Shown: piece by piece, positions 1 through 10,286 of the stretch
Layout: each line of letters begins with the position of its first letter
Numbering within the stretch: the stretch's first letter is position 1
Origin: Prostheceraeus crozeri
Taxonomy: Eukaryota; Platyhelminthes; Polycladida; Euryleptidae
NCBI GenBank assembly: GCA_907163375.1
Contig: CAJQUW010011016.1
Coordinates: 248,001-312,000 of the forward strand
Length of the DNA stretch: 64,000 bases
Direction of reading: 5' to 3'
Position numbers and translations under genes: made by a program
Notes under the pieces: generated by a model
Databases searched by the model: none
Seen by the model: the letters and a program-made list of their open reading frames with translations, nothing else
What the model was told of the DNA's origin: nothing

Positions 1-476
1 TGTGTATTTGACTTGTCCTGAAAAATACCAAAGCTCTTACTATCTGATCTGCAAATTTAAGCTTTGTAAAAATTCGTTTCATCAAATATTAGCGATCATA
101 GTTGCCATTTTGGCTTATTTGTAAGGAAATACATGTGCGCGTGTTTTTCGACCTTGCGCGTTTTTTTTACCCTACGCCAAGAATCGCAACACTGGTGCAC
201 TTAGTACAAAAATTTGACACAAATTAAATATTGTTTTCTTATATATGCACTCATTTGCTCGGCCTGCTCTATTCTTTTTCATTTTAACAAATATAGCCAC
301 CATCTGGACACTTAGATGAACCTTAAACCGTTACGCGTATTACGAGCGTATTATGATTCCTACGTTGCCACGTTCAGTAAATGCCAATGAATAGAATTCT
401 TATTTTAGGATTTTCTTTTTCAGAGTTTCAGTGCGGAATTATCAAGTGAGGTCAGCGCAGTGTGATGTGTTAAATT
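1..476. other. No gene recognised
   Basis: AT-rich sequence upstream of the hAT-like gene remnant. No open frame, repeat or RNA gene could be supported here. It may hold the lost 5' part or terminal repeat of that hAT element, but no terminal inverted repeat was recognised. Confidence 0.4.
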
Positions 477-1815
477 TTGCTATTATGCTTTAGAAAAATG
501 AAAATTGTTATGGATGGAGGGTCGTTTCTGTCTTCTGACCCAGTTGCGAACGGCCAGGATTTGTATGCCAAAATGTTTCCTGACTCAAAGTATGCTGTTA
601 TAAAATGCGGTAGCACGAAAGCTGAATATGTTATAACGCATGCAGTTGCTCCTTTCTTTCGGGAGGAATTATGTGACAATTTAGGCCTATCAAAGAAATA
701 TGGTATTCATTTGGACGAATCTACTTACAATGACAAGGTTCGACTCGAACTTCATCTCAGTTTCCTCGGGAGTCTCGACAAAGAACTACGCGATATCTGA
801 GGACAGTTGAATTAGAGCCAGAGATTGATGTTGAAAATGATTTTCTTCTGAACGACAACGTGAAATCATTTAGCGATCTGAAGATGATGAACAGTGAAAG
901 AATGTTTCATGAAATCATCGAGACTTTGTCAATCTTCAACCTTGATCTTTCTAACATGATTTATGTCATGACTGACAATTGTACAGCGATGCAAGGCTCC
1001 AAAACAGGTGTCTCTGCTCGGTTGAAAGAGGTCGCTGGAAATCTGATTGATCTGCAGCATTGAATCTGATTGGTTGCAGTTATCACAACATCCATTTGCT
1101 GAGTAAGGACGAAATAAAAAATGATTCCCAGGGAATTCTCAAGACTCTTGTCAAATTTGCTGAGTTATTCTCTGATTTTCTGACGTCCACTCCAAAAGCA
1201 AGGCTCATTTTCAAGCAAAGCACAAAAGTTCTTGAAAAGCTCTTACTCCTTCAGCCCCACGATATTCTTGGATGTTTTTCGAGTTTTGGAAACACTTCTT
1301 GACCAGTTTCCTGTCGTCTGCAAACTGGTAAAAATATGCAGCAGCAGTGATCTGAAAAGTATTGTCAGTCAACCACTCTTGCTGATTCATCTCGACCAAT
1401 TTGTCATTCACCATAAACCTCTTTATGATCTCACATCTTCAACACAGGTCAATGGTTTGGGTGTACATGCAACTTTGGAACTCATTTTGGGTTTCCTGTC
1501 AAAGGTGCGATTTCGGATGGAAAATTCCATCTCTTTGCAACCGAACGATTACTGTGACGAATTGTTTGATTGGAACGATGAACCGATCAGTGTAGAATCG
1601 AAAAACTATTCGCTTTTCTTCTCTGAAGCGCATCGCCATGTCGAAGCCAAATTGCTTGAATCCGATGATCAAGATTTGAAGAAAGTCCAAGATCTGTGGG
1701 ACTCGTACAACGAGGTGTTGTACCTTTGCTGTTTGAAACGGTTCAAAACTTTTCTTCAATCTGATGTAACTCTTGGATCTTACATTTTCTACGCGAAGCT
1801 GAAGAACATCACAAA
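477..1815 (+). pseudogene. hAT-like transposase remnant, 5' part
   Basis: This is the first part of a hAT-superfamily transposase-derived gene. Peptides in three frames give the usual hAT order: a KCGSTKAEYVI..VAPFF stretch (about 597-660), a DESTYND stretch (about 714-733), then MTDNCTAMQGSK (about 967-1002), which resembles the catalytic-core phrase of hAT proteins, and CSYHNIHLL (about 1075-1100). Frame changes near 775, 1055 and 1290 show it is dead. The last frame runs directly into the terminal repeat of Polinton element 1 at 1816 and the transposase resumes after 17518, so one gene was split by the Polinton. No BED zinc finger or terminal repeat was found. A domesticated host copy cannot be excluded, but the frame breaks argue for a dead element. 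Confidence 0.7.
1810..1815. repeat. Target-site duplication of Polinton element 1, left copy
   Basis: CACAAA lies directly before the terminal repeat beginning AGTAGTATAGGG. The same six bases follow the right terminal repeat at 17519-17524. Six-base duplications are characteristic of Polinton/Maverick integrases. Confidence 0.92.
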
Positions 1816-2290
1816 AGTAGTATAGGGTATGACATCCGGCGCATCGCTTCGCTCGCACCGGATGTCACACCTTGCGAGATTTCAAAAATTTACGTAGTCT
1901 ATAAATTATCAAAGATTTAGGTAGACTCCAAATTTCGAAAATTTAGGCAGTCTAAAAATTTCACGTAGTCGAAAATTTAGGCAGTCCAAAAATATCACGT
2001 GGTCAAAAATTTCACGTAGTCGAAAATTTAAGTAGACTAAAAATTTAGGTAGTCTAAGAATTTCAGGAGATTGTATTCAAAATATTTATTAAAAAATGGA
2101 TGAAACAAAAGTGGAAGAAACCTCAAAAATGGAAGGAACTTCGAGAATATATCCTTCGTTAGTAAATGAACGTAGTTCTACTTTAATGGACATCGAAAAG
2201 ATGAACATTGAAAAACACAAAGATAGAAGAGTTAGGTATGTGAAAGATAAGGAAACGCAACACAAGGAATTGGAATTGTTCCTGATGAGA
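1816..2290 (+). repeat. Left terminal inverted repeat of element 1
   Basis: The outer 70 bp match the reverse complement of 17449-17518 with about one difference. They contain a strong internal palindrome (1831-1866, arms GACATCCGGCGC and GCACCGGATGTC). Inside this come short degenerate subrepeats of the type AATTTAGGTAGTCTAAA and TTTCACGTAGTCGAAA. The repeat then enters a coding stretch starting at 2096 (MDETKVEETSK..), a second, partial copy of the membrane-protein gene found complete at the right end. The inner edge is approximate. Confidence 0.88.
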
Positions 2291-2323
2291 TCTCTTTTTC
2301 TTCTTACTCATCGACATAACTGA
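2096..2323 (+). pseudogene. Partial second copy of the membrane-protein gene in the left TIR
   Basis: The start, MDETKVEETSKMEGTSRIYPS, is the same as that of the minus-strand gene at the right end of element 1. It is duplicated because the terminal repeat reaches into that gene. Only the N-terminal coiled-coil part is present here, without the hydrophobic segments. The start codon is preceded by the A-rich context (TATTAAAAAATGG) seen at most genes of these elements, so the terminal repeat also carries the gene's presumed promoter. Confidence 0.7.
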
Positions 2324-3023
2324 CAATCGCACTTGACAATTGTTCTCGTGATGCGTGTAATTGACTGAGTGATCTGATGTCTATTCATTGCCTTTGTTGA
2401 TCCGTATTATATGATATGTATATCATGGCATGACATTGTTCGGTTGGACAACTCAATTAAACTTTTACGGAGCAGCGTGACTTCTTCCTCTCTCTCGATC
2501 CTGTCTGTTACAGGAATATTGTATTCACAATGACATGCATTCTTTAAAACATTTGTTTGTCTTCAATGAGAATAATTCCCGTATGCTTTTAATGGAATGA
2601 CCTTGAACGCTAATGGAAATTTACACCAGAACCAGTTTTGTAGCCACAAAATGTGTCAGAATGTTTGTCGACATGGCTGTCGATAAAAGTGCCTACATGA
2701 TTGTCGATAAAAGTGCCGACATGTTTCGACAATCGGTGTATTTTTCCATTCAAAATAATGTCGCATGAATTATTGTTATGGAAATTAAAATGAAGAGAAA
2801 TGCTCATTCATTCATTCATTCATTTATCCTCTCTCTCTCATATGTCTATTGTGTTTAGATTGTATTTGTTCTTTTGTTCCCATAGTGTGAATGAGATTTC
2901 ACAACCCGCATTATGCGCTATTGTCTGTGATTTGCCTCACCCCTATCAGCTGTCACAATTTTAGCAGCTGCTACACGCCAATTCTTTTGAGAAATTTCTG
3001 AAATAGATTTTATTCCATTTAAA
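2324..3023. other. Gene-free part of element 1
   Basis: No gene recognised. The sequence holds a short run of TTCA units near 2807-2823 and a repeated 16 bp phrase TGTCGATAAAAGTGCC (about 2678 and 2701). In element 2 the corresponding place is occupied by an extra gene (30654-31346) and a 112 bp tandem repeat, so this is a variable slot. Confidence 0.5.
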
Positions 3024-3465
3024 ATGATTAACATGACTGAGTTCCTAAAAATATATGGCAAACAAAACACGAAAAATTTTGATTTAAATAAGATCGCAAA
3101 TCAATTGGGAATAAAGAATTTTCACTTATTGATGAGAGATGAATTGCAGTTGATTAAAAATAAACCGATTCCTTTGAACTTCATAACAAATCTCCATACA
3201 TCAGAACAAAAAGGAGTACATTGGTCAGCAGGGAGAAATAATACTAATGGAGAAAACTATTATTTCGATCGCCCAGAGGCTGAGAACTATTGGTTCGATT
3301 CATACGGACTTCCCCCTACAAATGAAGTAAAAGAAATACTTGGAAATGGAACATACACTACTTTTCAAATTCAAAACCAGGAACTACTTATTGTGGGCAA
3401 TTATGTCTTTACGTTTTATGCAAATTGCAAGAAGGTGTACCATTTCTTGATATTATGATAGAATT
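3024..3465 (+). pseudogene. Polinton adenain-like cysteine protease (PRO), element 1, broken
   Basis: Homologue of adenovirus/Polinton maturation protease (C5 family), which cleaves capsid and core proteins during virion maturation. It shows the histidine motif GVHWSA (about 3217-3234) and the acidic motif WFDSYGLPP (about 3292-3318), which also occur in the element 2 copy at 31790-32211. The start ATG follows CATTTAAA, the same context as in element 2. It is the only plus-strand gene in the left half of the element, facing the integrase. This copy is broken (about two breaks). Confidence 0.85.
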
Positions 3466-3531
3466 GAATAAGGGAATTTCATTCCCGAAATGTTGGTTCC
3501 AATGGCTAGCTAAAGGATACTTGTAGTTAAA

Positions 3532-4849
3532 GTTCAGTCTTTTGTAATTCATTTTCATAGAATCTACCTTTGATTTCCTCATTATCAAAATCTTTAATTT
3601 CATAAGTAATCGGATAAGTTTGATGTATTTTACAAATTTCAAATGTCTCTTTAGTCTAATAACCAACACAACCTTCTTCAAATTTATTTTTATATTTAAA
3701 TATTCTAACTCTATCTCCAATCTTAAATTTCAATTTACTTTTCTGTAAATTTGCATTACTTTCATTCTCATAATTATTTTCGAATATTTTCTTATTAAAT
3801 TGGGATCGTTAGAAGCATTCTTTGGAGTTTCTTCAATACCTGAATGAATCTTATTGTTATAATCCTCAACAATTCCTGGTAATATTTTTAACCATTTCTG
3901 ATTTCCTTGTTCTGTAAATTTCTTAAATAATTTACTTTTTAACGTTCTATTAAACCTATTACATATTACCCATTACATTATTATAACGTTCTATTATTTT
4001 CTGTGGAATAAACAGTTTCAAATAATGGCTTAACATTTCTATTGTAAAACTCAGATCCTTTATCAACAAACAATTTTTTTAGTTTTCTATTACTTTCCTT
4101 AAAGATTTCTTCAAACGCATATTTAACTGATAAACCACTTTCTTTAATGGCTTCACCCAAGCGTATCGAGTGTATAAATCTATAACGGTCAATGCGTATT
4201 TACAATTAGACTTTGTCTTAGAACCTCGGTTCGATCAGACTCATTCGACATATGAATAAGATTAGCACTCCAAATATCATCTTTATTAAATACTTTTACC
4301 TTCAATAGATATTTCGGCTTTCTATATTCTTTATGAATTTCGGACGCGTAGGTTTCAGAGTTATGAGTTTTGTCTAAACCCTGACCGAACAATATTTTAG
4401 CTTGTAAAGCTTTCTTAACAAACATTCTTTCAATTTTTTCTCTAAATGTAGGATTTTGGATATTATCTAATTCTTCTATCATTTTCCTATCAGCTTCATG
4501 ACAAGATTTCAGGTCATGATTTCGATAAGCTAAATCGTGTATATAAGCTGCTGCATCAACTCTGTTTATTGGTCCTTCACCTGGTTTTGGATTATCATTC
4601 TCATCTAGTCTTATATCTAATCGAGTTCCTGGACCGGTATATGAATGACCAGGAAGATGTTTTTCTTTTGAATATTTACTCTAAATAAATCCAGGAAAGT
4701 TTTCTAATGTTTTTTGTATGTCACCTCCGGTGTGCAGCCGATGGCCAGAATGTACTTTTAAGAGATAATTCAATAAATCTAAATTAGAAATTTTTAGTTA
4801 AATTTAACTTTCGGAATTTGTAGAACTTGTAGAATTTGTAGAATACATT
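3532..4849 (-). pseudogene. PLA2-integrase fusion (INT), element 1, broken
   Basis: Fossil copy of the gene that is whole in element 2 at 32246-33538. Recognisable parts: the PLA2-like loop YTGPGTRLDIRLD (about 4610-4650), the HxLAYR-like region, the helix FREKIERMFVKKALQAK (about 4390-4450), and the retrovirus-like integrase core with the DKGSEF motif. It would have inserted the element with a 6 bp duplication. Numerous breaks are present. A small region near 4720-4745 is replaced by a paired-hairpin insertion. Confidence 0.85.
4722..4745. repeat. Paired-hairpin insertion in the element 1 INT gene
   Basis: CACC-TCC-GGTG (4722-4732) followed by GCC-GAT-GGC (4737-4745). The element 2 gene has unrelated sequence at this spot. 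It belongs to the group of paired hairpins described in the findings. Confidence 0.5.
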
Positions 4850-4930
4850 TTAAAGATAAAAAATATTTATAACTTTATAGCAATATATTTATAACATTAT
4901 AACAATATATTTATCACAAATGTTTGTCAA

Positions 4931-4956
4931 CGAATCGGACCAAAGGTCCTGAGGTT
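4931..4956. repeat. Hairpin insertion between INT and pX-like gene, element 1
   Basis: The stem GGACC-AAA-GGTCC (4937-4949) is followed by TGAGG. Element 2 has the same hairpin three times at the matching place (33606-33683), so copy number at this locus varies. Confidence 0.7.
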
Positions 4957-4959
4957 ATT

Positions 4960-5392
4960 GACTACTGATACTGGGACTTAGATATATTCCACAAACATCT
5001 TTAGTTTCTTTTATTTCTATTAAATTATCAACATTATGTAGAATGTTTTGAGAACTCGTTTTCCTTTATCAACTAAATTTCTCCAACTCTCTATTATGAC
5101 GTTTTTGTTCTTCTAATGCTCCCTTCTCTGATTTATTTTTATTTACTGCTTGGACAATACCAGCTGTCCCACCTGCAACACTTCCTGCAGCTGTTATGCC
5201 TCCTATTATTTCAGGAATTTATGGGAGAATTCCACCATTCTTTTCTTCGTGTAATTTAATATTCTCTATCATTGGTTTACTTATGTAACATTTCTTTTTG
5301 TTAATCGTAATAGTTTTAGGTGTATTTTTGTCAACAATGTTACGTAGTTTTAGTTAAACAGTTTTATTATTATTACTTTTCACTTGCGACAT
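4960..5392 (-). pseudogene. pX-like hydrophobic core protein, element 1, broken
   Basis: Fossil counterpart of the whole gene at 33686-34168 in element 2. It has a basic, Asn-rich start and a central glycine/alanine-rich hydrophobic run similar to adenovirus pX/pVI-type core proteins of adintoviruses. The start ATG follows an A-rich tract (reverse complement of CATTTTTAATAAG). Several breaks. Function is inferred from hydropathy and gene order only. Confidence 0.65.
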
Positions 5393-5470
5393 TTTTAATA
5401 AGAAAATATTATTATTAAAAAAATTTATTACTAATTACTAAAAATATTTTATTACTAATTACCAAAAATT

Positions 5471-6608
5471 TTAATTAACCGATCCTGGCCATCTTTCCAT
5501 CCATGAAGTTGTGGAATCTTTATTTTCAATATCAATTGTTACATCACAACCGGTCTTGATAATATCTTCAGATTGTGCACTTAAATCGAAACAGAAAACT
5601 GGATATAAATGTCTCCAGTCTCCAGGAGTTAATTGTGGTTCAACTCCAAATCCTATACAAAGATTTCTATAAGCATCATATCCTTCCAAAAATTGATTAT
5701 TGGTATCATCGAATCTTAATGGATCAATTGGATATCGGGTTTGATTTAAAGCAACTTCTAAACTTCGAATTGTGTTAATATGGAAAAGATTGTTGTTATT
5801 ATCAAAACTTGGAGAATTATTTTTTTGAAAAGTTAGTAATAAATATCTTGGAGTATTCGAAGTTCTAGTAAAATGCCAGTTAAATCTTTGTTCAGAAAAA
5901 CTTACAGAACTAGCAGTACGCTTTAGAAAATTTAGTGGAATTAGTTTGTTAGTATTTTATCTTTTTGCAATAGTTAATTCAACCTCTAAACTAGGAGTAA
6001 TATGTTTTATCCAATTTACCAATTTACTGTCTGTTTACTTTTTTGTTAAATTCACGTCTTTCTTTATATGCACTATTGTTTGTTTTATTCAAATGATTTG
6101 CAATATTTTCTACATCTTTCGCAATTCCTGCTGCATCTGTTCCAGCGTGAGATTAATCATCAACAATTGTACCATCATTAGAATCAGGAAACCAACCTTC
6201 GATTTCATGCTTTTTATTATGTTCACCAATTGTTACAAATCTAGGCATTGTATCAATTACACCTGGAGAATCACTTATTGTTTCTATGTTTTGAGTTGCA
6301 ACATCTAAACGCATTTGTGTAAATAATCTTGGAAAGAAATTTTTCTCTAATGCAATATTATCGGTATCTGGTAATGGTGTTGTAAAATTGGCATCACTAT
6401 ATAAAGAATATTCACAGTGTAAACAGGAATCAGGTAAACATAAATAACTTTGTTGATTATCAACTTCAAAGATTAAATCTCCTCCAGTATTTACTCTACT
6501 AGAAGATCCGGGATTCATAGCAATTCTTATATAGTCATTCTTTTTTTAATTGTAACTGACGAACGGAGGATCGTCTAATCTAAATTTATTTTCAATCGAA
6601 GAAGACAT
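5471..6608 (-). pseudogene. Major capsid protein (double jelly roll), element 1, broken
   Basis: Fossil homologue of the 444-residue capsid protein of element 2 (34408-35742), with over 90% identity by eye over the readable parts, such as the SSRVNTGGDLIFEVDNQQS start and the LTPGDWRHLYPVFCFDLSAQ end. In Polintons this hexon-like protein forms the capsid lattice. It sits between the pX-like and pVI-like genes as in element 2. Several breaks and shortening. Confidence 0.88.
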
Positions 6609-6687
6609 TTTTATAAAAAATAATTTGACTTTTTTGTTTTTCACACACAGAAAAAATATTTTCTTAGGTTTCCTTTTCGAATATATT

Positions 6688-7149
6688 TTAGAATTTTGCT
6701 AAACCATTACCTCTTATTTCTTCAATTGATTTCTTCTGTTTACTTTCAGTCGGAGTACCACTCCTCAAGGTTTCACCTCCTGCGGCTATGTTAGCAATTT
6801 TGTTTTTTGTTTCCTCTAAAAGTTTCTTTAATTTTTTTAGTTCCTCAGAATCATTCTTGAGTTTACGAATAGTTTCTAGTTGTTTTAATTCGTTTTGAGA
6901 CTTAACAGCATTTGATATTGCACTAGCTGTACTACCTATAGCAGCTGCTCCTTTTGCAGCAGATGTAATCAAATCTTTATTATTTTTAATAAGATCAACG
7001 ATACTTCCTATACCAGAAAAGATGCCAGGTCCTTCTTTTTGTACTGTTTCTACACTCTTATAATGATAAACAGGATTCATACGTGATTCATGGGCAATTC
7101 TTTTATTTGAAGCAAATTTTTTCAGATTGTGTTTATAAATTACAGGCAT
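6688..7149 (-). CDS. pVI-like amphipathic core protein, element 1
   Basis: 153 residues, apparently whole. The N-terminal third is basic. A glycine/alanine-rich amphipathic segment follows (GIFSGIGSIVDLI and ITSAAKGAAAIGSTASAISN, about residues 45-85), then a lysine-rich coiled coil (residues 88-120). This layout resembles adenovirus protein VI-type membrane-active core proteins of adintoviruses; this is inferred, not a sequence match. ATG is preceded by CCTAAAAA. Near the C-terminus (6752-6764) lies the hairpin GGAGT-ACC-ACTCC, which in element 2 reads GGAGC-TCC-GCTCC. Confidence 0.7.
   Translation of the reverse strand: MPVIYKHNLKKFASNKRIAHESRMNPVYHYKSVETVQKEGPGIFSGIGSIVDLIKNNKDLITSAAKGAAAIGSTASAISNAVKSQNELKQLETIRKLKNDSEELKKLKKLLEETKNKIANIAAGGETLRSGTPTESKQKKSIEEIRGNGLAKF
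6752..6764. repeat. Covarying hairpin inside the pVI-like gene, element 1
   Basis: GGAGT-ACC-ACTCC. The element 2 copy at 35994-36006 is GGAGC-TCC-GCTCC: the last stem pair changed from T-A to C-G on both sides. It lies in frame inside coding sequence. Confidence 0.7.
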
Positions 7150-7194
7150 TTTTTAGGAAAAAATTTGACTTTTTGGAAAAAATATTTACGTTTA

Positions 7195-8072
7195 TGTTTA
7201 AGATTTACGTGTGTAAGTGGACAACAACCGCGTGATTAATTCATTAATTTTCTGTTGCAATTAATCGATTGCGGCAAGTAGCGTGTGATGTATTTTAATT
7301 TTTTTTCTATTAACTTGCATTTTCTGCTGATTCATCTTCAACGCCGCTTTAAGATCATTCAATTAAACTTTAAAAACATCCAACTGATTTTTAACAGCAT
7401 CTAACTGTTCTTTATTTCCTTTATAATTTTTCTTTAATTCATTTTCTAAATTGATTTTAAGAGTTTTCATTTTATCAACTTTTTGATTAAGTGAGTTTAC
7501 TTCATTTATTATTCTATTCATCTTTATCATTTGTTGAGTAATTTTAGAACTCAATTCATCAACACTTTTTTGGAATGTAGCTTGTAACTTATTTAAATTT
7601 TTAAAAATTTTTTTAGAAAGTTTTTCTTATTCATTTTCTAATTGTTCTTTCAATAGTTGTATCTGATGTTTATTTTTAATTACTGCAGATTTTAACTTTA
7701 TAGATAGTAAAATTAAAATTTTTGATTGTTCCGAAATTTTTTTAAAAGTTTTGCTATATTTACTTCTAGCTCTCTATCCTTTTTATCAAGTTTTAATGAT
7801 TTTTCATTTAATGATTTGTCATTAAGTTTAAGCAACTTTAATTCATTCATCAGTGGAACCAAAACATCGTTTATATATTTTTCTTTTAAGTCATTGATTT
7901 GTGTATCAATATATTGTTTATTCGTTAACTCTGTATTTTGTTGCGGAAGAACAGAAAGATGCAATGGACCAGATAAAACGTCTCCAGTTTTCATGATATA
8001 ATTTTCTATTTCTATTTCTGATTCACGATTATTCGGGATATATGCACCTCCACCAACATTTGGTGACATCAT
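7195..8072 (-). pseudogene. Fibre-like coiled-coil protein, element 1, broken
   Basis: Fossil counterpart of the 295-residue protein at 36478-37365. The first 50 residues hold a pattern typical of viral and phage fibre proteins, MKTGDVLSGPLHLS followed by NKQYIDTQI; the remainder is long heptad-type coiled coil. It is probably a virion surface or fibre protein (inference). A few breaks. Confidence 0.7.
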
Positions 8073-8170
8073 TTTTTAACAATAAAAGATATGTCATGGA
8101 AATAAAAATAAAAATTGTTTTTCTCACATAAAAATAAAGAAAAAGAATTTTTCTCACATAAAAATAAAAA

Positions 8171-8590
8171 ATGGAAATGACTCAAATTTGTCAAGTTTGT
8201 AATATGCGTTTTACAAATCAAGCGTTCTTATATTCACATATGAAATATACACCATGTGGTCAACTGATAGAACAATCTCAACAAAATATGCAACCAATGT
8301 CAAGTATGCAACAATTAAAAAATTTGTTTATACCTCAACAAGGACAAAATCTCTATACAGTTAGAAAAAATAATTTAGCTCAAAATAATCATGTAGCTCA
8401 AAATAATCATTTAAATGCAAAATTTGGTATAGCAATACCTAGCAGATTAACAAATAATGATACATTAAAATGTTTAAAATCTGGAATTGATGATGAAAGA
8501 AATGCCTTGAAAAAAGCAACACCAATAATATCTGATGACAAATCTACATTAGCTGAAGCAAAACAAACAATTGAAGATAAAAAACAATAA
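8171..8590 (+). CDS. C2H2 zinc-finger protein, element 1 only
   Basis: 139 residues, apparently whole. The N-terminus has one zinc finger (CQVCNMRF..SHMKYTPC, residues 7-29). A Gln/Asn-rich middle follows, with a doubled AQNNH unit, and a charged C-terminus rich in DDK and AEAK. The start follows ATAAAAATAAAAA. There is no counterpart in element 2, where two different plus-strand ORFs occupy this position, so it marks the left edge of the exchanged replication block. Role unknown; it may bind DNA. Confidence 0.7.
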   Translation: MEMTQICQVCNMRFTNQAFLYSHMKYTPCGQLIEQSQQNMQPMSSMQQLKNLFIPQQGQNLYTVRKNNLAQNNHVAQNNHLNAKFGIAIPSRLTNNDTLKCLKSGIDDERNALKKATPIISDDKSTLAEAKQTIEDKKQ

Positions 8591-9234
8591 TAAACGGTGT
8601 GAGTGCTATAATTAATTAATTATTTTTTTATATATAAATTCTTCAGATATAAATTTTTAGATATAAATTTTAGATATGAATTTTTTAGATGTAATAAAAT
8701 TTTTAGTCATAAAATAATTTCTTAAAGTGTAGTAAAAAATATTATTCCCACGTAGCATCATCAAATAAATTACTCTCAGCGAAGATTGTTTGAAATATTT
8801 CAGCTTGAATATCTTCTCCGTTATAAGGTAACATAATTTCATTTTCATCAGGTGCTTGACGTTTAAGAATATTTATTTGACCAGAAAATTTTTTTTTCTT
8901 CAGTATTATTATTTTTATCAGGAATACTAATTCCAGTTTCTAAAAATCTTTTCCATGGTTTATTAACTGTAGTCGACAATGTTTTACCCGAATATAATTT
9001 TAGAAAATCTTCTACTTTTACTTTATCTTGTGAATATCCTTTAAATGTTTTCTTTTCGCTAAGTCTTCCTTGTTCATCTACAGTAATACAGTATTTTACT
9101 TAAGGTGCACTAAACATTGCAAAAATAATTCCACCATTTCCATAATCATTTTTTCCTTGACACAATTCTCCCCCAACATATCCAGCAGCATCTAATTTAT
9201 TGAAGAGTTCATTAGAAATGTATATTGAATCAGT

Positions 9235-10286
9235 GTTTTTTACAATTAATGGAAAACCACAATTAAATGCCCTATCTTCTGTTTCAATATCATAAACATA
9301 TTGTGGTTTATTATTTAAATATCTTACAGTGGTGACATTTTTGGTAATATCATTTTTAACTTGACACGCATTAAAGCACAATGGTTTATCTTGTCTTTCG
9401 TTTACTACCAAATTAATACCTAGAGATGATGCCAAATTGTATAAACCACTAAAGGTTTATTTATTTTCCTGTGTAAAACGAATAAATTTTGTATATTTAC
9501 TTGTAATAAAAGATTTCTTGTCCCCATCTGCTGCATAAAATCCAACAAAGAACCAATATCTAATATTATATTCAGCATTTAGAATATAATAAGGAACACG
9601 TTTTTCTTTAAACTGATTATAATAATTTTCACTGAAGTATATAGCATATTGTTTTGGATTTTGAAAATTAAGTTTGTATACACTAGATGATCTCATTGTA
9701 TTATATATTTTACAATCATTGTTATAAACTTCATTAATATATGTTTTTAATTTAATTAAGAGGTTAAGGTCTTGGTTATTTAAAGTACACCAATATTTGA
9801 CTCCTGATTTATAATTATAGATTCCAGCAGAACCATTTCCTAAAAAGAACCCTTCTATAATGCTCGCCTACATAATAGATTAGGTGGATCATTAACATAG
9901 ATATCACTTAAAATTTGTTCGGATATGATTGTATTGTCGTGTAAAAATAATTTATTATGTAGTAAATTTGTTCCTATATTTAATTCTTGTGGCTTTATTT
10001 CATTACCTGTTTCATCTAACAATGAATGATCTTGAGTAACATCTACTATTCCCATTTTTGTTCTTATTCGATAAATACTTTTAATTGTAAAATGTCTAAT
10101 AACTTTTTTTACTTTACTCCGTCCATTATGAGTATAAATTTCTAAATTATCAATTAATGAAATTTCTTTGATATCACCATTAATTTCAAACGGATTAATT
10201 TCATAGTTGTTTACACTACTATCTATTCTAGAAATAAATAATCAATTATTCTTTCTCAATATTACAGGCGTGTCAGCTGTTAGTGA
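9235..10286 (-). other. Intein in the PolB motif C (DTDS site), element 1
   Basis: About 350 residues. Intein block A is SLTADTPVILR directly after HYTD (10254-10286), block B is VTQDHSL..G..IKPQELNIG (from 10040 downwards), a LAGLIDADG-like motif FVGFYAADGD lies at 9520-9549, and the C-terminal blocks are VYDIET (from 9297) and FPLIVKN ending in Asn directly before TDSIYI. Ser1, the block B TxxH and the terminal Asn followed by Thr fit a class 1 intein with a homing endonuclease. The insertion point is the classic pol-c site used by viral and archaeal PolB inteins. The element 2 polymerase has an uninterrupted FTDTDSVF. The region is broken like the rest of the gene. Confidence 0.9.

Noticed and set aside
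9235-10286. Hedgehog-type Hint domain or group I intron instead of an intein
   Set aside because: The insert is read through in translation at the exact PolB motif, starts with Ser and ends with Asn before Thr, and has a LAGLIDADG-like motif, as inteins do.
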